Part shown: positions 40,812 to 55,046 of the stretch, piece by piece
Position numbering within the stretch: position 1 is the stretch's first letter
Layout of the letters: each line of letters starts with the position of its first letter
Assembly (NCBI GenBank): GCA_017163975.1
Contig: JAFFSR010000098.1
Coordinates: forward strand, 363,501 to 427,500
Length of the DNA: 64,000 nucleotides
DNA from: Anastatus disparis
Taxonomy: Eukaryota; Arthropoda; Insecta; Hymenoptera; Eupelmidae
Reading direction: 5' to 3'
Position numbers and translations under genes: made by a program
Notes under the pieces: model-generated
Databases searched by the model: none
What the model saw: only the letters and a program-made list of their open reading frames with translations
What the model was told of the DNA's origin: nothing

Positions 40812-43800
40812 CAGTGTGTGACTATAAATGTAAAGGGTACCCCCCGTTAAGATAGTCAATTTTGCCCTGTCCCTGAAATTTTCGTTCGACCTTGTAACTT
40901 TGTTTTGGATAAGAAAAAAATAGTTTTTGTCATATTTGCAGACCGCGACCCCCCTCCCCCTGTCCACAGCATGGAAAAAATGATTTTTTCACTATTTATT
41001 TTTTTTCCGCATCTAGTCAGTAAAAAACCCCAAGAAAATCGTGCTTATAGCTTAAATGGTTAGAAATCACGTAGAATTTTTTTATAAAATTTTGATAATG
41101 CTATATAACCTAAAAGGATAAAAAAAAATTTTAACCCTTCCTATTTTCACGGGAAATACGGTACAGGGCCAATTCTTGCAAAAAAACTTGTATTTTGTTT
41201 GAAATTTAATTTAACTGCCTGGATTTTTCCAGATATTTCCTGTTGGTGCGCGATAGTTAAAAATGCAAAAAACTCATTTTTTCGACGTTTTTGGCTGATT
41301 GTAGCTCATTTACAGACTTTGTATTGTTATTTATATTATGAAATCGTTTTATAGAACTTTATTTATGAATTTAATTATGCAATCAAGTCAGAAAAATAAG
41401 ATTTACAAATATCCGCATCATATTTTTGCACGAATCCATATTTTAGATTAGGTATTTAAACACTTCTTTCATGATTTTTTTGATATATCACTACTTTATA
41501 TGTGATTTATATGTGGCATTTTTAACACTATGTAATCTAAATCTGCACTTAAGTCACACTTTTGCGAGAGCTATGTGGTCTATTTTTACACTGTGTAAAA
41601 TAAATGTGAGCATGCGAGTACATTGAAATCTTGTTTACATGTCTCATATTAATATTATAATATTAAATATATTTTTGTTAAAAAGTGCATATTATTCGCA
41701 ATTTTTTTATGACGTTTGCAATCGTCTTAAAGATCATAAATAAAGTTTGCACTTATGTCATGTATTGTATTATATTACCTCCATTGACATAGGTACGAAT
41801 CCAGTAACCTAACTCATGTAACAATCGTTAGACTAGAAGCTATAGTCTTTACTCAGTTCTCAGATATCTATCTATGTTCTTACTCTTTTTCCATAAGAAG
41901 AACAAGGATAGAATATTTGAGAACTGAGTAACAACGACAACTTCTAGCCTAAGACTTGAGTTGGGTCTATGATTTCGAGCCATTAAGAAACATTATGGCC
42001 CGGATTCATAGTCGTGTCTTGAGTATTAAGTATGACTTAAAACTTGAGTTGCATTATTTGAGTATCAGCTGTTACTTTAATTGAGTGCTACATGAAGAGG
42101 TTATCATAATTAGTTATGAAACAAAATCACACAAATAAGATAGTCGTCGGTAAGTATGTAACACTCAATTGAAGTAACAGCTAATACTTAAGTAACGTTA
42201 CTTAATTTTCAAGTCATACTTAATACTCAAGACACGACTAAGAATTCGTAGCTAAGTTCGGGCCAAAGAAAAGTAACATATAAAATATTTTGTAAATAGA
42301 ATAACGAATATTAGTATTAAAACAATATTCCGAATATTATTATAAAAAATATAATCCTATATTTATTAATTTCATATATTAGGCAAGGATTTATTTCTAA
42401 CGAAATTGTAGTTTAAGACGATAATATTATTTCATGGGCTATATTACAATATTATAACAACATTGTATAATAAAAATTGATTTGATATTAAATAGTTCGT
42501 TACAATTATTATTGTAGATGTTTAAGAAGATATTTCGATAATATATTAGGGCAAAATATTCCAATTATAATTTGTATATGGTTAAGATAATTAATCCAAA
42601 ACCTTTGATAATATATAGAAGTAATGTATTTCTTATATCTGTTCCTGTTCTTTTTCTAGCGTGTAATAGCCCTATATATTATCAAAGGTTTTAGATTAAT
42701 TATCTTGGTTGTGTGATTTTGTTTCATAACTAACTGTAATAACCTCTTCATGTAGCACTCAATTGAAGTAACAGCTGATACTCAAGTAATGAAACTTAAG
42801 TTTTAAGTCATACTTAATACTCAAGACACGAATATGAATTCGGGCCATGTTTTTTATTGGCTCGAAATCATAGACCCAACTCAAGTCTGAGGCTAGAAGT
42901 TGTAGTTGTTACTCAGTTCTCGAATATTCTATCCTTGTTCTTCTTATGGAAAAAGAGTAAGAACATAGATAGATATCTGAGAACTGAGTAAAGACTATAA
43001 CTTCCAGTCTAACGATTGTTACATGAGTTACGTTACTGGATTCGTACCTATGTCAATGGAGATAATATAATACAATACATGACATAAGTTCAAATTTTAT
43101 TTATGATCTTTAAGACGATTGCAAATATCATGAAATAATTGCAAATAATATGCGCTTTTTAACAAAAATATATTGTATATTAATATGAGACATGTAAACA
43201 AGATTTCAATGTACTCGCATGCTCACATTTATTTTACACAGTGTAAAAAAAGACCACATAGCTCTCGCAAAAGTGTGACTTAAGTGCAGATTTAGATTAC
43301 ATGGTGTTAAAAATTCCAAAGTCAAGGTTCATATTATTAAATCATGATGATAATGTTTGTATTGATGAGTTTTTCTTACGAAATATGAATTCATATGTAA
43401 TCTCAAGTTGATATTTTGACCGTACTTAATATAGCTGTACCTGTGAAATGACATATTTACCAAAATATTTTCTTTTATTAAAACAATATAATATTTAAAA
43501 GATTTTATCACATATAAAGTAGTGAAATATCAAAAAAATCATGAAAGAAGTGTTGAAATACCTAATCTAAAATGTGGATTCGTGCAAAAATGTGATGCGG
43601 ATGTTTGTAAATCTTATTTTTCTGACTTGATTGCATAATTAAATTCATAAATGAAGTTCTATAATACGATTTCATAAAATAAATAATAATACAAAGTCTG
43701 CAAATGAGCTACAATCAGCCAAAAACGTCGAAAAAATGAGTTTTTTGCATTTTTAACTATGGCGCACTAACAGGAAATATCTGGAAAAATTCAGGCAAGT

Positions 43801-44200
43801 AATTTTAAACAAAACACAAGTTTTTTTGCAAGAATTGGCCCTGTACCGTATTTTCCGTGAAAATAGGAAGGGTTAAAATTTTTTTTTATCCTTTTAAATT
43901 ATATAGCATCGTCAAATCTTTATGAAAAAATTCTACGTGATTTATAACCATTTAAGCTATGAGCACGATTTTCTTGGGGTTTTTTTACTGACTAGATGCG
44001 GAGAAGAAAAATAAATAGTGAAAAAGTCATTTTTTCCATGCTGTGGACAGGGGGAGGGGGGTCGCGGTCTGCAAATATGACAAAAACTATTTTTTTTTTA
44101 TCCAAAACAAAGTTACAAGGTCAAACAAAAATTTCAGGGACAGGGCAAAATTGATTATTAAGATAGTTAAGACAGGGGTACCCTTTATAGTCATACACTA
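40812..44200. mobile_element. Foldback DNA element, 3,389 bp, TA duplication
   Basis: Arms of about 1.3-1.5 kb (40812-42142 and 42703-44200) are reverse complements. The outer ends read (C/T)AGTGT(G/A)TGACTATAAA with TA at 40810-40811 and 44201-44202. The arms contain long shared blocks such as GACCGCGACCCCCCTCCCCC. Inside, 42010-42110 and 42150-42245 form a further hairpin, and 42590-42620 pairs with 42670-42705. TA sites and CAGTG-type ends suggest a Tc1/mariner-mobilised foldback. No transposase. Confidence 0.8.
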
Positions 44201-44202
44201 TA

Positions 44203-45260
44203 TGTTAAGGTTATTATCAAATAAAAAGTTATAAATTTATTTTATAATTATTGTTTATAAAAAAAAAAGAAAATTATTTATTTATTTAAAAAAAAAATAG
44301 TATTTATTCATTAAAAAACAGAACATTATTCATTTATTGCTTATTTCTCGTAATAGTACATTACGTAACTAGTGCGCAAAGTGTGTGATTCCCGCACGTA
44401 AAGTTTGTCGCCCAAGCGAAGTAAAGGTGACAATTTCCGTGCGAGATCACCCATTTCCCGCACATGTTACGTATATTATTTTTCCACACAAGGTGTGGGA
44501 AGTTCGATTGGTCTTTTATATAATATATGATTGTATTTTACAAATTAATCATAAAAAAAGAATGATTCTATCATTTAAAATTAAAATTTATATTACAAAA
44601 AAAAGGAATTGAAAGTGGATTAGAGAATAGAGGATGTGATAATGGAAACAAACATAATATTGTAAACTTTATATTTATTGAAAGAAAACGTAAATTAAAG
44701 TACATTATTCGTTTAACGAAAAATATGTAAGTATTTCTATAATTTTTTAAATAAATCAGTAAATTACTTATTTAACCAAAACATCATTTAGTTAGATAAT
44801 TTTCTAACGAATTTAAATTTTAGAATTCACATTATAATTAGTTTCAATGTTATGACATTTGTTTAAAGTCAGTGTAATATTTTTCCCCGCAGGTTTTTTT
44901 TCGTGTGGGAATAGGGCACTTCCCGTACGGAAAATCGTGTAGGAAATCGAGTTTCCCGCCCGCCGAGTGAAAAAATAAATTTTTTCGAACTAATTTTTTC
45001 ACGCTCTTCCCTCTCATTTTCGGGACCTCTCGGCGTTAAAGGCAGGCCTTTCTTATTTAAAAAGTCCTCTCCGAAAGGACTAATTAATCGCTTCTCATTT
45101 TGAGCGTTCGTGATTTCCTTATAACCACGATGTTTTTGATTTTGGGTCGCCCGCTTTCCTCAGGCGTGGGCAAGTGTTTTTTAGTGACTGTGGCACTCGC
45201 TTTCGCCAAACCCCTATACGAAGATGTAGAGGGCTGGTCTGCCTCTCCTTGAGGTAGTGG
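44203..45260. other. Region with palindromic GCGCAAA and CCCGCAC motifs; no clear gene
   Basis: 44350-44480 has AGTACATTACGTAACTAGTG, CGCAAAGTGTG and repeated TTCCCGCAC and its inverse. 44890-44985 repeats similar TTCCCG motifs. The start resembles 12870-12900. 45000-45260 is G+C-richer and may be the 3' untranslated part of the minus-strand exon next to it. Confidence 0.4.
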
Positions 45261-45637
45261 TCATGGTGGCCGTGTAAAGATAACGTCCTTATTCAAAGGC
45301 TGTATAGACCTATTCTCCTCCCTGAGTAGTAACGGCTTCTTTTTCTTTTCTAAGATAGCGATCATAATAGAAATATATTCTAAAATTGACTTGGGCGTAT
45401 AAGGCGATAAGGGGCACAGAGGAGGAGCCTTAGGGCGAGAATGCCAACAAGGGACTCCTAGATTAACCGATTGACCCATTAACTCTCGGGCCTTATCTTC
45501 AGCCTGAAATTTAAAATATTTCTCAGCAGCCTGCTGCTTCCTTCTATTTCTCTTTCCTCGTTTTCCATTAAAACGCTTTAGGCGTCTTTTCTCCTTCCAC
45601 CGGTCGACTCTTTGCTGAGATTTCGAGCTTCTTTCCA
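45261..45637 (-). CDS. Basic exon of unknown gene
   Basis: A TTCTTACAG acceptor (minus strand, ending at 45638) opens a frame of about 125 codons to a stop at 45261. The product is very basic at first (VDRWKEKRRLKRFNGKRGKR), then has a helical QQAAEKYFKFQAEDKARELM part, two Cys-free Pro-rich motifs (PKAPPLCPLSPYTPKS) and a hydrophobic stretch. The preceding exon is not identified. It could be the start of a retroelement gag or a host exon; I do not recognise it. Confidence 0.35.
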
Positions 45638-45806
45638 CTGTAAGAATATAAATTTCAATTAAATAAAAAAAATTAATATTTTTCATGCATTAAAAATTTT
45701 TTAAAAGTTTGCTTTTTATATATTATAATTATTAATATATTTTTTCTAAATTATGCGCCTTCACGGTGTTAATTTAATTTAAGTTCCTTCATGGCCCCCA
45801 TTTTTA

Positions 45807-46960
45807 ATGTCCAGGGCAGTTAAATAAATAAATTATCTGGATAAATTGGTAACTAAATTAAAACGCGAAAACGCGAAACATACATTTATCGAAGATTTTT
45901 ATTTATGTGCCGATTAAAAAGATTTGATTATAAAAAAAAAATTATAAAAAAAGGAAATAACATTAACTAATGTTAATATTATTGAGTCAAGAGGAATTTT
46001 TTCACTCTTGACCGAATTGGTATTTGCACAGAGTTTTTCAATCCTTTGTGCAAGCTACTAGATTTCTCTTATCCACTGTAGCTTTTAATTTATTGCACAG
46101 GATTTTTCAATCCTGAGTGCTAGCTAATGAACTCTTCAGCCCTTTTTAGCTATAACCGAAATGAGAAAGAAAAAAAATATTGAATGAGAGAAGAATTCTT
46201 TTGATAGTTAAATTTACTTTTATTTAAAAAAATCTTCGTACACAAGCTTCTCAATAAAATTAAGGAAATTAAATTAATACTTTAAAAAAAATATTTTAAG
46301 ATTTTTTTTGAAAGACTATAAAAAGTTTTATGAAAAATTTAGAAGTTGAAGAAAAATTTTCAAAATAAAGAAGACTAAAAGTCTTATAAAAATTTTGAAT
46401 TTCGAAAAATTTGGAAAACCTTAAACGGTCAGTAGCTTCACTTGAGTAAGCAGTGGTGCAAATGACAATTTTTGTATGACTATCCTGGGTTTATATACTC
46501 TGGTTTGAACATACACACAGGGTCCTACATTCGTATTAGTATGAGCCAATGAGTTTTCTTCAGTTTTCCTGGTTTTTCCACATGAGAGAATGAGTAGGAC
46601 AGAGGAAAAAGGATATGGGTGGGAGGAGCTTTAGCTCTACCTTTAGTCCTTCTTCTCTCTCTGTCTTTTTCAGAAAAAATACTTAAAATTATATTTTTAT
46701 ATATTAGAAAATTGATATATGTTTATAAAATATAATAAAAGAAACGAAAATCACAATAATAAAATTGAAATGAAATGCTAAATAAACTGATTAAACGACA
46801 GAAAATTATTGGAACACAAATTAAACTATAACGATTCAAATTAGCAATACTATAATTTAAAATTGAATAATATATTATACTGAATTGGTTTTCGAGACTG
46901 CTGAAAAGAATTCAACAAAAATATATTAATATATAAAAAGAACGTAATTATAATTAGGTT
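45807..46960. repeat. Interspersed repeat, copy 2 of the ~1.2-kb direct pair
   Basis: Same orientation and landmarks as 24098-25342. The second shared block follows at 47098-47213, and the segment between them differs from copy 1. The flanks of the two copies are unrelated. Confidence 0.85.
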
Positions 46961-47216
46961 GCCAGTAAAGAAAACAAGAAGAAAGTCAAGAAAAAAGGGG
47001 GCATATACATTTGCTACTATATCTTTTATTTTATTCCTTGTATTTTACAAAAAAAATTCTTATAGCTTAAAAATTTGTTTATATAATATTAAAATTATAT
47101 GTTGAGATTTAAAAATTAAAACATTAAAATGCAGTTATATTATTAATGTAACGCAAAAATAAAAGGATATTATCTGTAAAAATTATGACATAGAGTAAAT
47201 ACACTAAAAGTTGATC

Positions 47217-48480
47217 ACAGTGGTCCTTGAGTAAATTTGACCATTAAGTTTTGGCATTTTAGATTCACCTTCTGGATATAATTCTAGGCACATTTAGGAT
47301 CGAATTCCAACAAAAACCAAAATCGAAGAATGAGCACTTTTTTATTCAATAAAATTTTATTTTTTTATATTTGTTTTTTAAGAAAAAACATTTTTTTGAT
47401 AATTTAGGAGTTTGATTTCTAGAATACCACTGTTAAATATGATTATTAATTATTTACAGATTTTAAGTAAATATTATTGTAAATATATTTAAGAATATCT
47501 AAAATTATGTAACACTGTGAAGATGATGTTAAAATTACGATTTTTTTTATAAAACATTATAGTAATAAAGGCTATGACAAATGATACGTTTTTAATTATT
47601 CATAGACGGCATTTGAAGTAATTGTAATTAGAAAAAACTGTGCATTAATATTCTATAAGAACACTGCACCTATTTTCGATATTTCAATAACACCAAAAGT
47701 ATAATTTTCATGTAAAAAATTGTTTTGAAGAAAGTCAAGGCTTAGGTTTTTACGGCATACAAGCTATGGAAGTGGCCCATTATGATTTTTCTGCAACATG
47801 GTCTAGTACAAAGTATCATGAAATGATTCTAATTATGCAGATATAAATATACATAAATTTTAGTAAAGTAGCGTACAGTAAATTATATTCGCAGGCTGCT
47901 TATAATAATTTATCTGCATAATAATAATCATTTTACAATACTTTGAAATAGCCCATGCACCAGAAAAATAAGAATAGACCGCTTTCATAGAATGTTCGCT
48001 GTAAAAACCTAAGTCTTGATTTTTTAATACAATCTTTTAATTGAAAAAAGTAGATATTGCTATAGGATTTTTTAGGATTTTAACCGTGTTAGTTGTAGTT
48101 TAGGATATTGATGTGCTTCGAACATTACAACAGTTTGTATCGTAAAACCCATTTTACACGATCAAAATCCGAAAAAATCCTCTCACAATGTCTAACATTC
48201 GCTATAAAAGCTTTAAATCCAAACATGGAAGATGTACTTTTGGTGATATTAAAATACCAAAAGTACATGCAGTGTTCTTATAAAATATTTATACACAGTA
48301 TTTAATAATTACAGTTACTTCATATAACGTCTTTTAATAATTTAAGAAACATATCATTTCTCATAGTCTTTATAATTATAATGTTTTACAAAAAAAATCT
48401 TAATTTTAACGTTACGCTTACATTGTTACTTAACTTTAAATTTTCCTAAATATATTTAGAATAATATTTGCTAAAAACGT
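47217..48480. repeat. Palindromic element with ~500-bp arms
   Basis: 47450-47850 pairs with 47920-48470 in inverted orientation (for example ACCAAAAGTATAATTTTC with its inverse GTACTTTTGGT, and AAGTCAAGGCTTAGG(T)TTTTAC with GTAAAAACCTAAGTCTTGA). The left flank starts CACAGTGGTCC directly after the direct-repeat block. Target duplications are not found. Confidence 0.65.
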
Positions 48481-49090
48481 GTTAGACTTATAATTCTATT
48501 CATTAACAAAAAGTAATTTGATTTAACTTTTTCAAATGTGAATTCAATGTTAAAAACATAAGTTCGGTTTCAGAGAAAAAAAAGAGAGAGACAGGAATTT
48601 AGGGAAAAAGAATAAAAACGATGATCAATTGAAGATAGAAAAATTTATAGGAAGTTTAAAAGTAAGAAATAACTTGGTAAAATAGGACATTATACAGCCA
48701 ACTGTAATCTTAAGGAATCTTAAATAAATAAATTTGAGTAAAACATAAAAATAATTTCAATTTCATTTTTATCGAAACCAGAAAATTATCTCCGGGATAC
48801 GGATCCAGGACGGGTATTTTCCGTATTCACATTTCTAATCGGAAACACGGATTATTCATGTCAAATTTATATTTTTTTTAGCTTTTAAATTAAAACTACA
48901 CTGAAGAAACCGAATTTCAATAGATTCAGAAATGTAGAAAAACCTTTTTCGGTAGTTTAAAATATTCTAGAAATAAAACTGCGCAAAGAAAATTGGTTTT
49001 CAAAAATTTTTTTAATTTGGTGATCAATAATGATGATTATTAAAATTTTTAAAAGAATTCATAAAATAGTTAGCGTAAAATATTAAAAAA
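48481..49090. other. No gene seen
   Basis: AT-rich, with one G+C-richer patch at about 48790-48850 (TCCGGGATACGGATCCAGG). Confidence 0.5.
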
Positions 49091-49376
49091 ATACACACAT
49101 ACGAACACACAAATGAACATACATACATACACCCAGAAACATACACATACACAAACACATACACAATCACACATTCACATGAACATACACACATAAACAT
49201 ACACACATACACATACACAGATACACATACACAGATTAACATAACCAAATACACATATACATACACATACACACATAAACATAGACACAAAGACATACAC
49301 GTACGCAAATACACATACGCACATACACATACACAATTACACATACAAATGAACACGTACACATACACACGTCCAT
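49091..49376. repeat. CACATA-type microsatellite, first block
   Basis: Imperfect ACACATAC repeats. They resume at 50597 on the other side of an inserted segment, so this is one array. Confidence 0.9.
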
Positions 49377-49380
49377 ATAC

Positions 49381-50592
49381 TGCAACGATTATTCATAATC
49401 GTGCAGACAGTATATACAAATTTCCCGCATGGCACGATAGTAACAGGCTCAACCGCTAGGTGCCGTCAGTTTTTGCAGTATACAGTACTGGCGTTCTTAT
49501 AAGAGGCTCCCACGCCTTATAAGAAAAGCCACTCTCTCGCTCGCTCTAATGTGTCTAACCGTTAGAAGCGAGTCAAGCCGCATTTAATCTTTGCCGAGTG
49601 CGCTCGCTGGCTTAGATAAAATGCGACCGAGAGAACCGCCACTGCAATTCCGCACCGCCGTACCGCCGTACTGCCGTCCCGACCACGTTGTAAATAGATT
49701 AGTTTAATTTAATGTAAGATTGTTTCAGTCTGTACCGCCGAGCCGCCGTACCGGCCGTTGATAAAGTAGAAACTTTATAAATTAAATATTAATTAATTAT
49801 TATTTAACATTTGATATTAAGGCTGATTTACGCCGAACCGTTATATACCGCCGAGCCGCCGCGCTGACCCGTATATAAGACATTTAGTCTAAGATTAGTT
49901 CGTAGCAACTTTAAGATGTTTTTCCACCTGTTATAACCGCAGTATTAAGTTAGTATTAAGGGTGCCTCCCACCTATTGCCGCCGCCGGAAAAGGCAAGCA
50001 AGGATTACTCTATTCATGTGCACCTGGTCGCGCATTAAGGAATCATAGGCCTTCAGCCATATTCCGTTACCGCATTAAGGGTGTCGTCCATCCACCCTTA
50101 TTGAATTAGGTTATTGATATTATAATTATTATAACTTTGTTTGTTCATTAAAACCGTCCAGGCCGTTAACCGCCGTTAGTCTAGTTCGACTTATTATTAT
50201 AGATGAAGTTTCTTTCTATTACTTTTGATTTCAATTATCTTCGTCGCCAACAAGAGGCGCATAAAAGCCGGCAAGTGGCTTATATTAAATTCAATCTTTA
50301 TTTCCTTGTTATGACGCGTACACATATTAGGTTAGTCATTTTGGTTTATATAATTTAGGTAAGTTTATTTCTTTTCATTGTTATACGTTATTGTAAGATA
50401 TGAGTTTAGAGTAAAATAAAGCTCAGGTACTCCCTAGCATAAACAAATGTGTCAACCCGTTTACTATCCTTCATCTTTCCACAGTCCGTCCTAACCAACC
50501 TCCTGCCTCGAACCCTAATAACTCACTAAGGCGTCTAATAACAGGAGGTAGAGACGTGATATTTCCCACCCGCGAGAAATAAAAACGATACA
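49381..50592. mobile_element. Probable solo LTR inside the microsatellite (1,212 bp)
   Basis: The segment starts TGCAACGATT and ends ACGATACA (TG...CA), flanked by ATAC at 49377-49380 and 50593-50596. Its composition differs sharply from the array. It contains CTTATAAGAGGCTCC (TATA-like, about 49497), many ACCGCCG motifs, and AATAAA near 50415. It codes for nothing. ATAC is frequent in the host array, so the 4-bp duplication is weak evidence alone. Confidence 0.55.
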
Positions 50593-50596
50593 ATAC

Positions 50597-53490
50597 AAAC
50601 GTACCAATACGCACGTACACATACATATATACACTAATACGCAAACACACGTACACATACACAATACACATACATATATACACAAATACACGTACACATA
50701 CACATACACACATACGCATGCCAAGATACAAAAATACATGTACGAATACAGACCTAAACATACACATATAAGCATACTCACGTACACGCTTACTAATGCA
50801 TACATACACGAACACACATACACATACACACAAACACATACACACATGCTCAGATACACATACACACGAGCACATACAAACATACCTATGCGTACAAACA
50901 CATACACACCTAAACATTAACACATACACATACAAATAAACATACACACATACACATACACACATATACATACGAACATACCCATACATGAATACCCATA
51001 CATACATACAAATAGACATATACACATACACATACACATATACACATACCCATACACATACACACATACACACGTACACATGCAAACCTACACATACACA
51101 TGAACACATACACACATACTTATACAAAAAAACACATACACACATAAGCATACACACGTACACACTTGCTAATTCATACATACACAAACACACATACACA
51201 TACGCAAATACACAAACACAAATATACATTTACTTACACACATAAAAACATACTCATACATACATCCACATACACAAATACACGTACACATACAAACACA
51301 TATACAAATACAAACCTAAAAATACACATATGGGCATACACACGTACACACTTATCCATCCCTACATACACAAATACACAGACACATACACACATACACT
51401 TATACACAAACACATAGAGACATACACTTACACACATACACACGCATACACATACACACATAAACATACACACATACACAACACACGTACTCATACACAT
51501 GCATATACACAAATACACATACAAACATACACATACAAACATACACATACACTCATATACATGCACACATACTCGTACCCACATACACAGGCACATATAC
51601 ACATACACACATAAAAATACCAACGTTCACATACACAAATACTCATACACACAAACACATATACATACACATACACACATACGCATATGCACATGCACAA
51701 TTGACTATACACATACGCATACGCATATAATATGACAAACATATACATACACACATACACTTACACACATACACATACAAACATTCACATTAACATATAA
51801 ACATACACACGTACACACTCATCTGTTCCTACACACACAAACACACATGGAAATTGACACATCGCGAATACACACACACACAGATACACATGCGCACATA
51901 CACATACATAAATACAGGTACACACATACACATACACACATACAAATACACGCATATACATACACACATACACATAAACATATACACATACACTTATACA
52001 TATACGCGCATACATTTACACAGATATACACATACACATACGAACAAAGCCATGCAGACATATACGAACACATACACACATACACACAGACATACACATA
52101 CAAACATACACATACACAAATACATATGCACACATACACAATAATACATACACGTACACACATGCACATGCACACACACACGTAAACACATACACATGCA
52201 CTCCTACACATGCTCACATACATGTACACACACACACACACATGCACACATAGACATACACACACAAATACTTACATACACATACATACATACTTATACA
52301 CACATACAAAATCAAACATACACATACACACATACACATGCACACATACACGTACACACATACACATGCACAAATGCACATACACACATGCGAATACTTA
52401 AACCTACACACACACACATACACATGCACACATAGACGTACACAAATATACATGCAAACATACAAATACCCACATACACATGCACATACTTATACACACA
52501 TACACATGATCACATAAACATATGCACGCATACATAAACACGCATACACCTACACACTTACCCACATACACACAAACACATGCAGACATACACTGACACA
52601 TATACACATTCACACATACATATACACACATACACATTTAGACAAACACACACATACACATAAAACATACGAACATGCACATGCATACATACACAATAAA
52701 ACATACACATACACACATACACATGCACACATACACGTACACACATACACACGTACGCATACACATGCACACCTACACATGAACACATACACATAAACAT
52801 ATACACGCATACGAAAACACGCTTGCACCTACACACATACACACATTCACATACACACATACACATGCAGACATACACTGACACATATACACATACACAC
52901 ATATATATACACACATACACATTTAAACATACACACACACATACACATAAAACATACAAACATACACATGCACACATACACATACACGCATATACATATA
53001 CATATACACACATACACATTTACTCATACATATACACACATACACATTTACTCATACATGTACACACATACACATACACACACAGACGTGTACACATACA
53101 CGTACACATATACACATACACGTACACATATACGCATAAATTTATACACTATCACACGTAAACATTTACACATACGAATACACACAGACACATACACACA
53201 TGCACTTATACACATACACATACAGACATACACATACCCACGTACACACTTATCCATTTCTACATACACAAACACACATAAGCATACACACATACACATA
53301 TGCAAATACACACACACACACACATACACATGCGCACATACACATACATACATACACGTACACGTGTACGAATACACACTAACACTTACATACATTCTTA
53401 TACACACTTTCAACTACACACATACGAATACACATATACACATACACACAAACACATACAGACATACAAATACACGCATACCAAACACTC
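50597..53490. repeat. CACATA-type microsatellite, main block (~2.9 kb)
   Basis: Imperfect repeats of ACACATAC with variants (ACGTACAC, ATACAAAC, ATGCACAC). It produces long open frames on both strands (Tyr-Val-Cys or Thr-His-rich) that are artefacts. Confidence 0.95.
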
Positions 53491-54504
53491 TAGCCAGGTC
53501 GTTATTTCCCGAAACTCACTAAGCATTGCTCCCAAGCCTTAGATCGATGTGTTTATACTAAAAATTGAAAAAGCAGCTGGAATACCTAGTTGGAATAGAG
53601 ATTTAACCTTGCTAAATCGCAAAAAACCGTATTTTTCTAGTTTCTTCTTATTTTTCTTTTTTACATACAGCTATGACTGAAAAAAATTTTTTTGACCCTT
53701 TTTTATACTTTTCATATTGCCGTAATTTAAAATAATATTTCATAGGGTGATTTTAGAGTCAAGAAAAAATTTTTTCCCGAATCGTTGTTCTTAAAATATT
53801 GAAAAATTTTAGTCAAACGAGTTTATCCTCGTGTATTACGAGGTTAAAAGTACTTTATATTTTTTTTTCTGAAATATCAACATTACTTTAGAGTAGGCTC
53901 AAAGATTTTCAATTTCCTTTTTTATAAAAGTTTCTAGGTGCTTCTGATACTGAGATATGGCCATTTGAATTTGATAAGAAATTCGTAGAATAAAATCTGT
54001 AAACATCGTGAGCATGCAATTGACTATCTACTCCCTCTGGTCACAAATTCAGTTTTAAAGCACATAGGAACGGTCTAAGTAGAGCCAAATGAAGGTCTTA
54101 ATTTCAACAAAAAAGTGGCGCACAGGTGTCTTCCGCACAGTCAGAGTTATGAAATTAGTAAATACCCATACAGAAATAATTTTCGTAAATATCTGTAAAT
54201 ATCTGTAAATATCTCTAAATAACTGTAAATGATTAATAAAAAGTATTGAGACTGAAACATTATTAAAAGTTATTTACACTTATTTACTATAATTTACAAA
54301 TATTTATAGTTATTTAGTTATTTACGATTACTAACTGATTTTAAAAGTTATTACAAACACTTACAGTTACTTACTCTCAATTACTATTATTTACTTTTAT
54401 TTACCATTTTTAAAATTTTTAGGTAAGTAAATAGATTATTGTTATTCATAATTATTTATGATGATTCACAGTTATTTATAGTTATTTACTTTCGTTGTCT
54501 TAGA

Positions 54505-54969
54505 TAATTTTTCGGAGCGTGGGTGAACGGTTATGGTCACGGCCGTATTTTTTGTATCGACAGAAGCCTCAATGCTCAAGCATACGTAAACATTCTTGAA
54601 AATGAGCTTCTGCCAAGTCTACGAAAACGATACGCAGACGATGAGGTGCTAATTGATATAGTGGAGAATAATAGTTCGATACATACCGCACATGTAGTGC
54701 GTGATTGGTACGCAGCGCATCCCCAGCTTCAGAGATTTGACTGGCCACCACGTTCACCAGATCTCAACATCATCGAGAATGCCTGGTCATATATATTGAA
54801 AGGATGGAGACCTGGAATGACACGAAATCGTGAGCAGCTCATGGAACTCGTTCAAAAAGCATGGACTGCCTTATTTGATGATCCAGAATATTTTCATAAT
54901 TTATGCAATTCTGTCCCACGAAGATTGCAGAAAGTGATAGATAATGAAGGTGTATTTATTGATTATTGA
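54505..54969 (+). pseudogene. DDE transposase, C-terminal half, catalytic Asp lost
   Basis: The frame runs through GAWVNGYGHGRIFCIDRSLN, AYVNILENELLPSLRKRY, IDIVENNSSIHTAHV, then DWPPRSPDLNIIENAW and a regular C-terminus ending FIDY-stop. In Tc1/mariner-type enzymes the second catalytic residue is the Asp of a QDN-like motif before the conserved His-Thr; here it reads ENN, so that Asp is absent. The third catalytic Asp (SPDLN) remains. The N-terminal DNA-binding domain and first Asp are missing, since the left inverted repeat begins right upstream. It looks like an internally deleted, inactive copy. Confidence 0.75.
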
Positions 54970-55046
54970 TTTTTAATGACTCTATTATAGAAATGATTAA
55001 AAAATCTATTAAATTTTAATTTTGAATTTTTTTCAAGCTTTGTTTG

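Noticed and set aside
24095..46968. GTAA on both outer sides of the direct repeats, as target duplication of a 22.9-kb LTR element
   Set aside because: The shared sequence continues past 46964 into a second block, so the supposed 3' boundary is not a true end; a 4-base match is weak.
49024..53542. Many long open frames rich in Tyr-Val-Cys or Thr-His
   Set aside because: They are translations of the CACATA microsatellite in all frames and have no protein-like composition.
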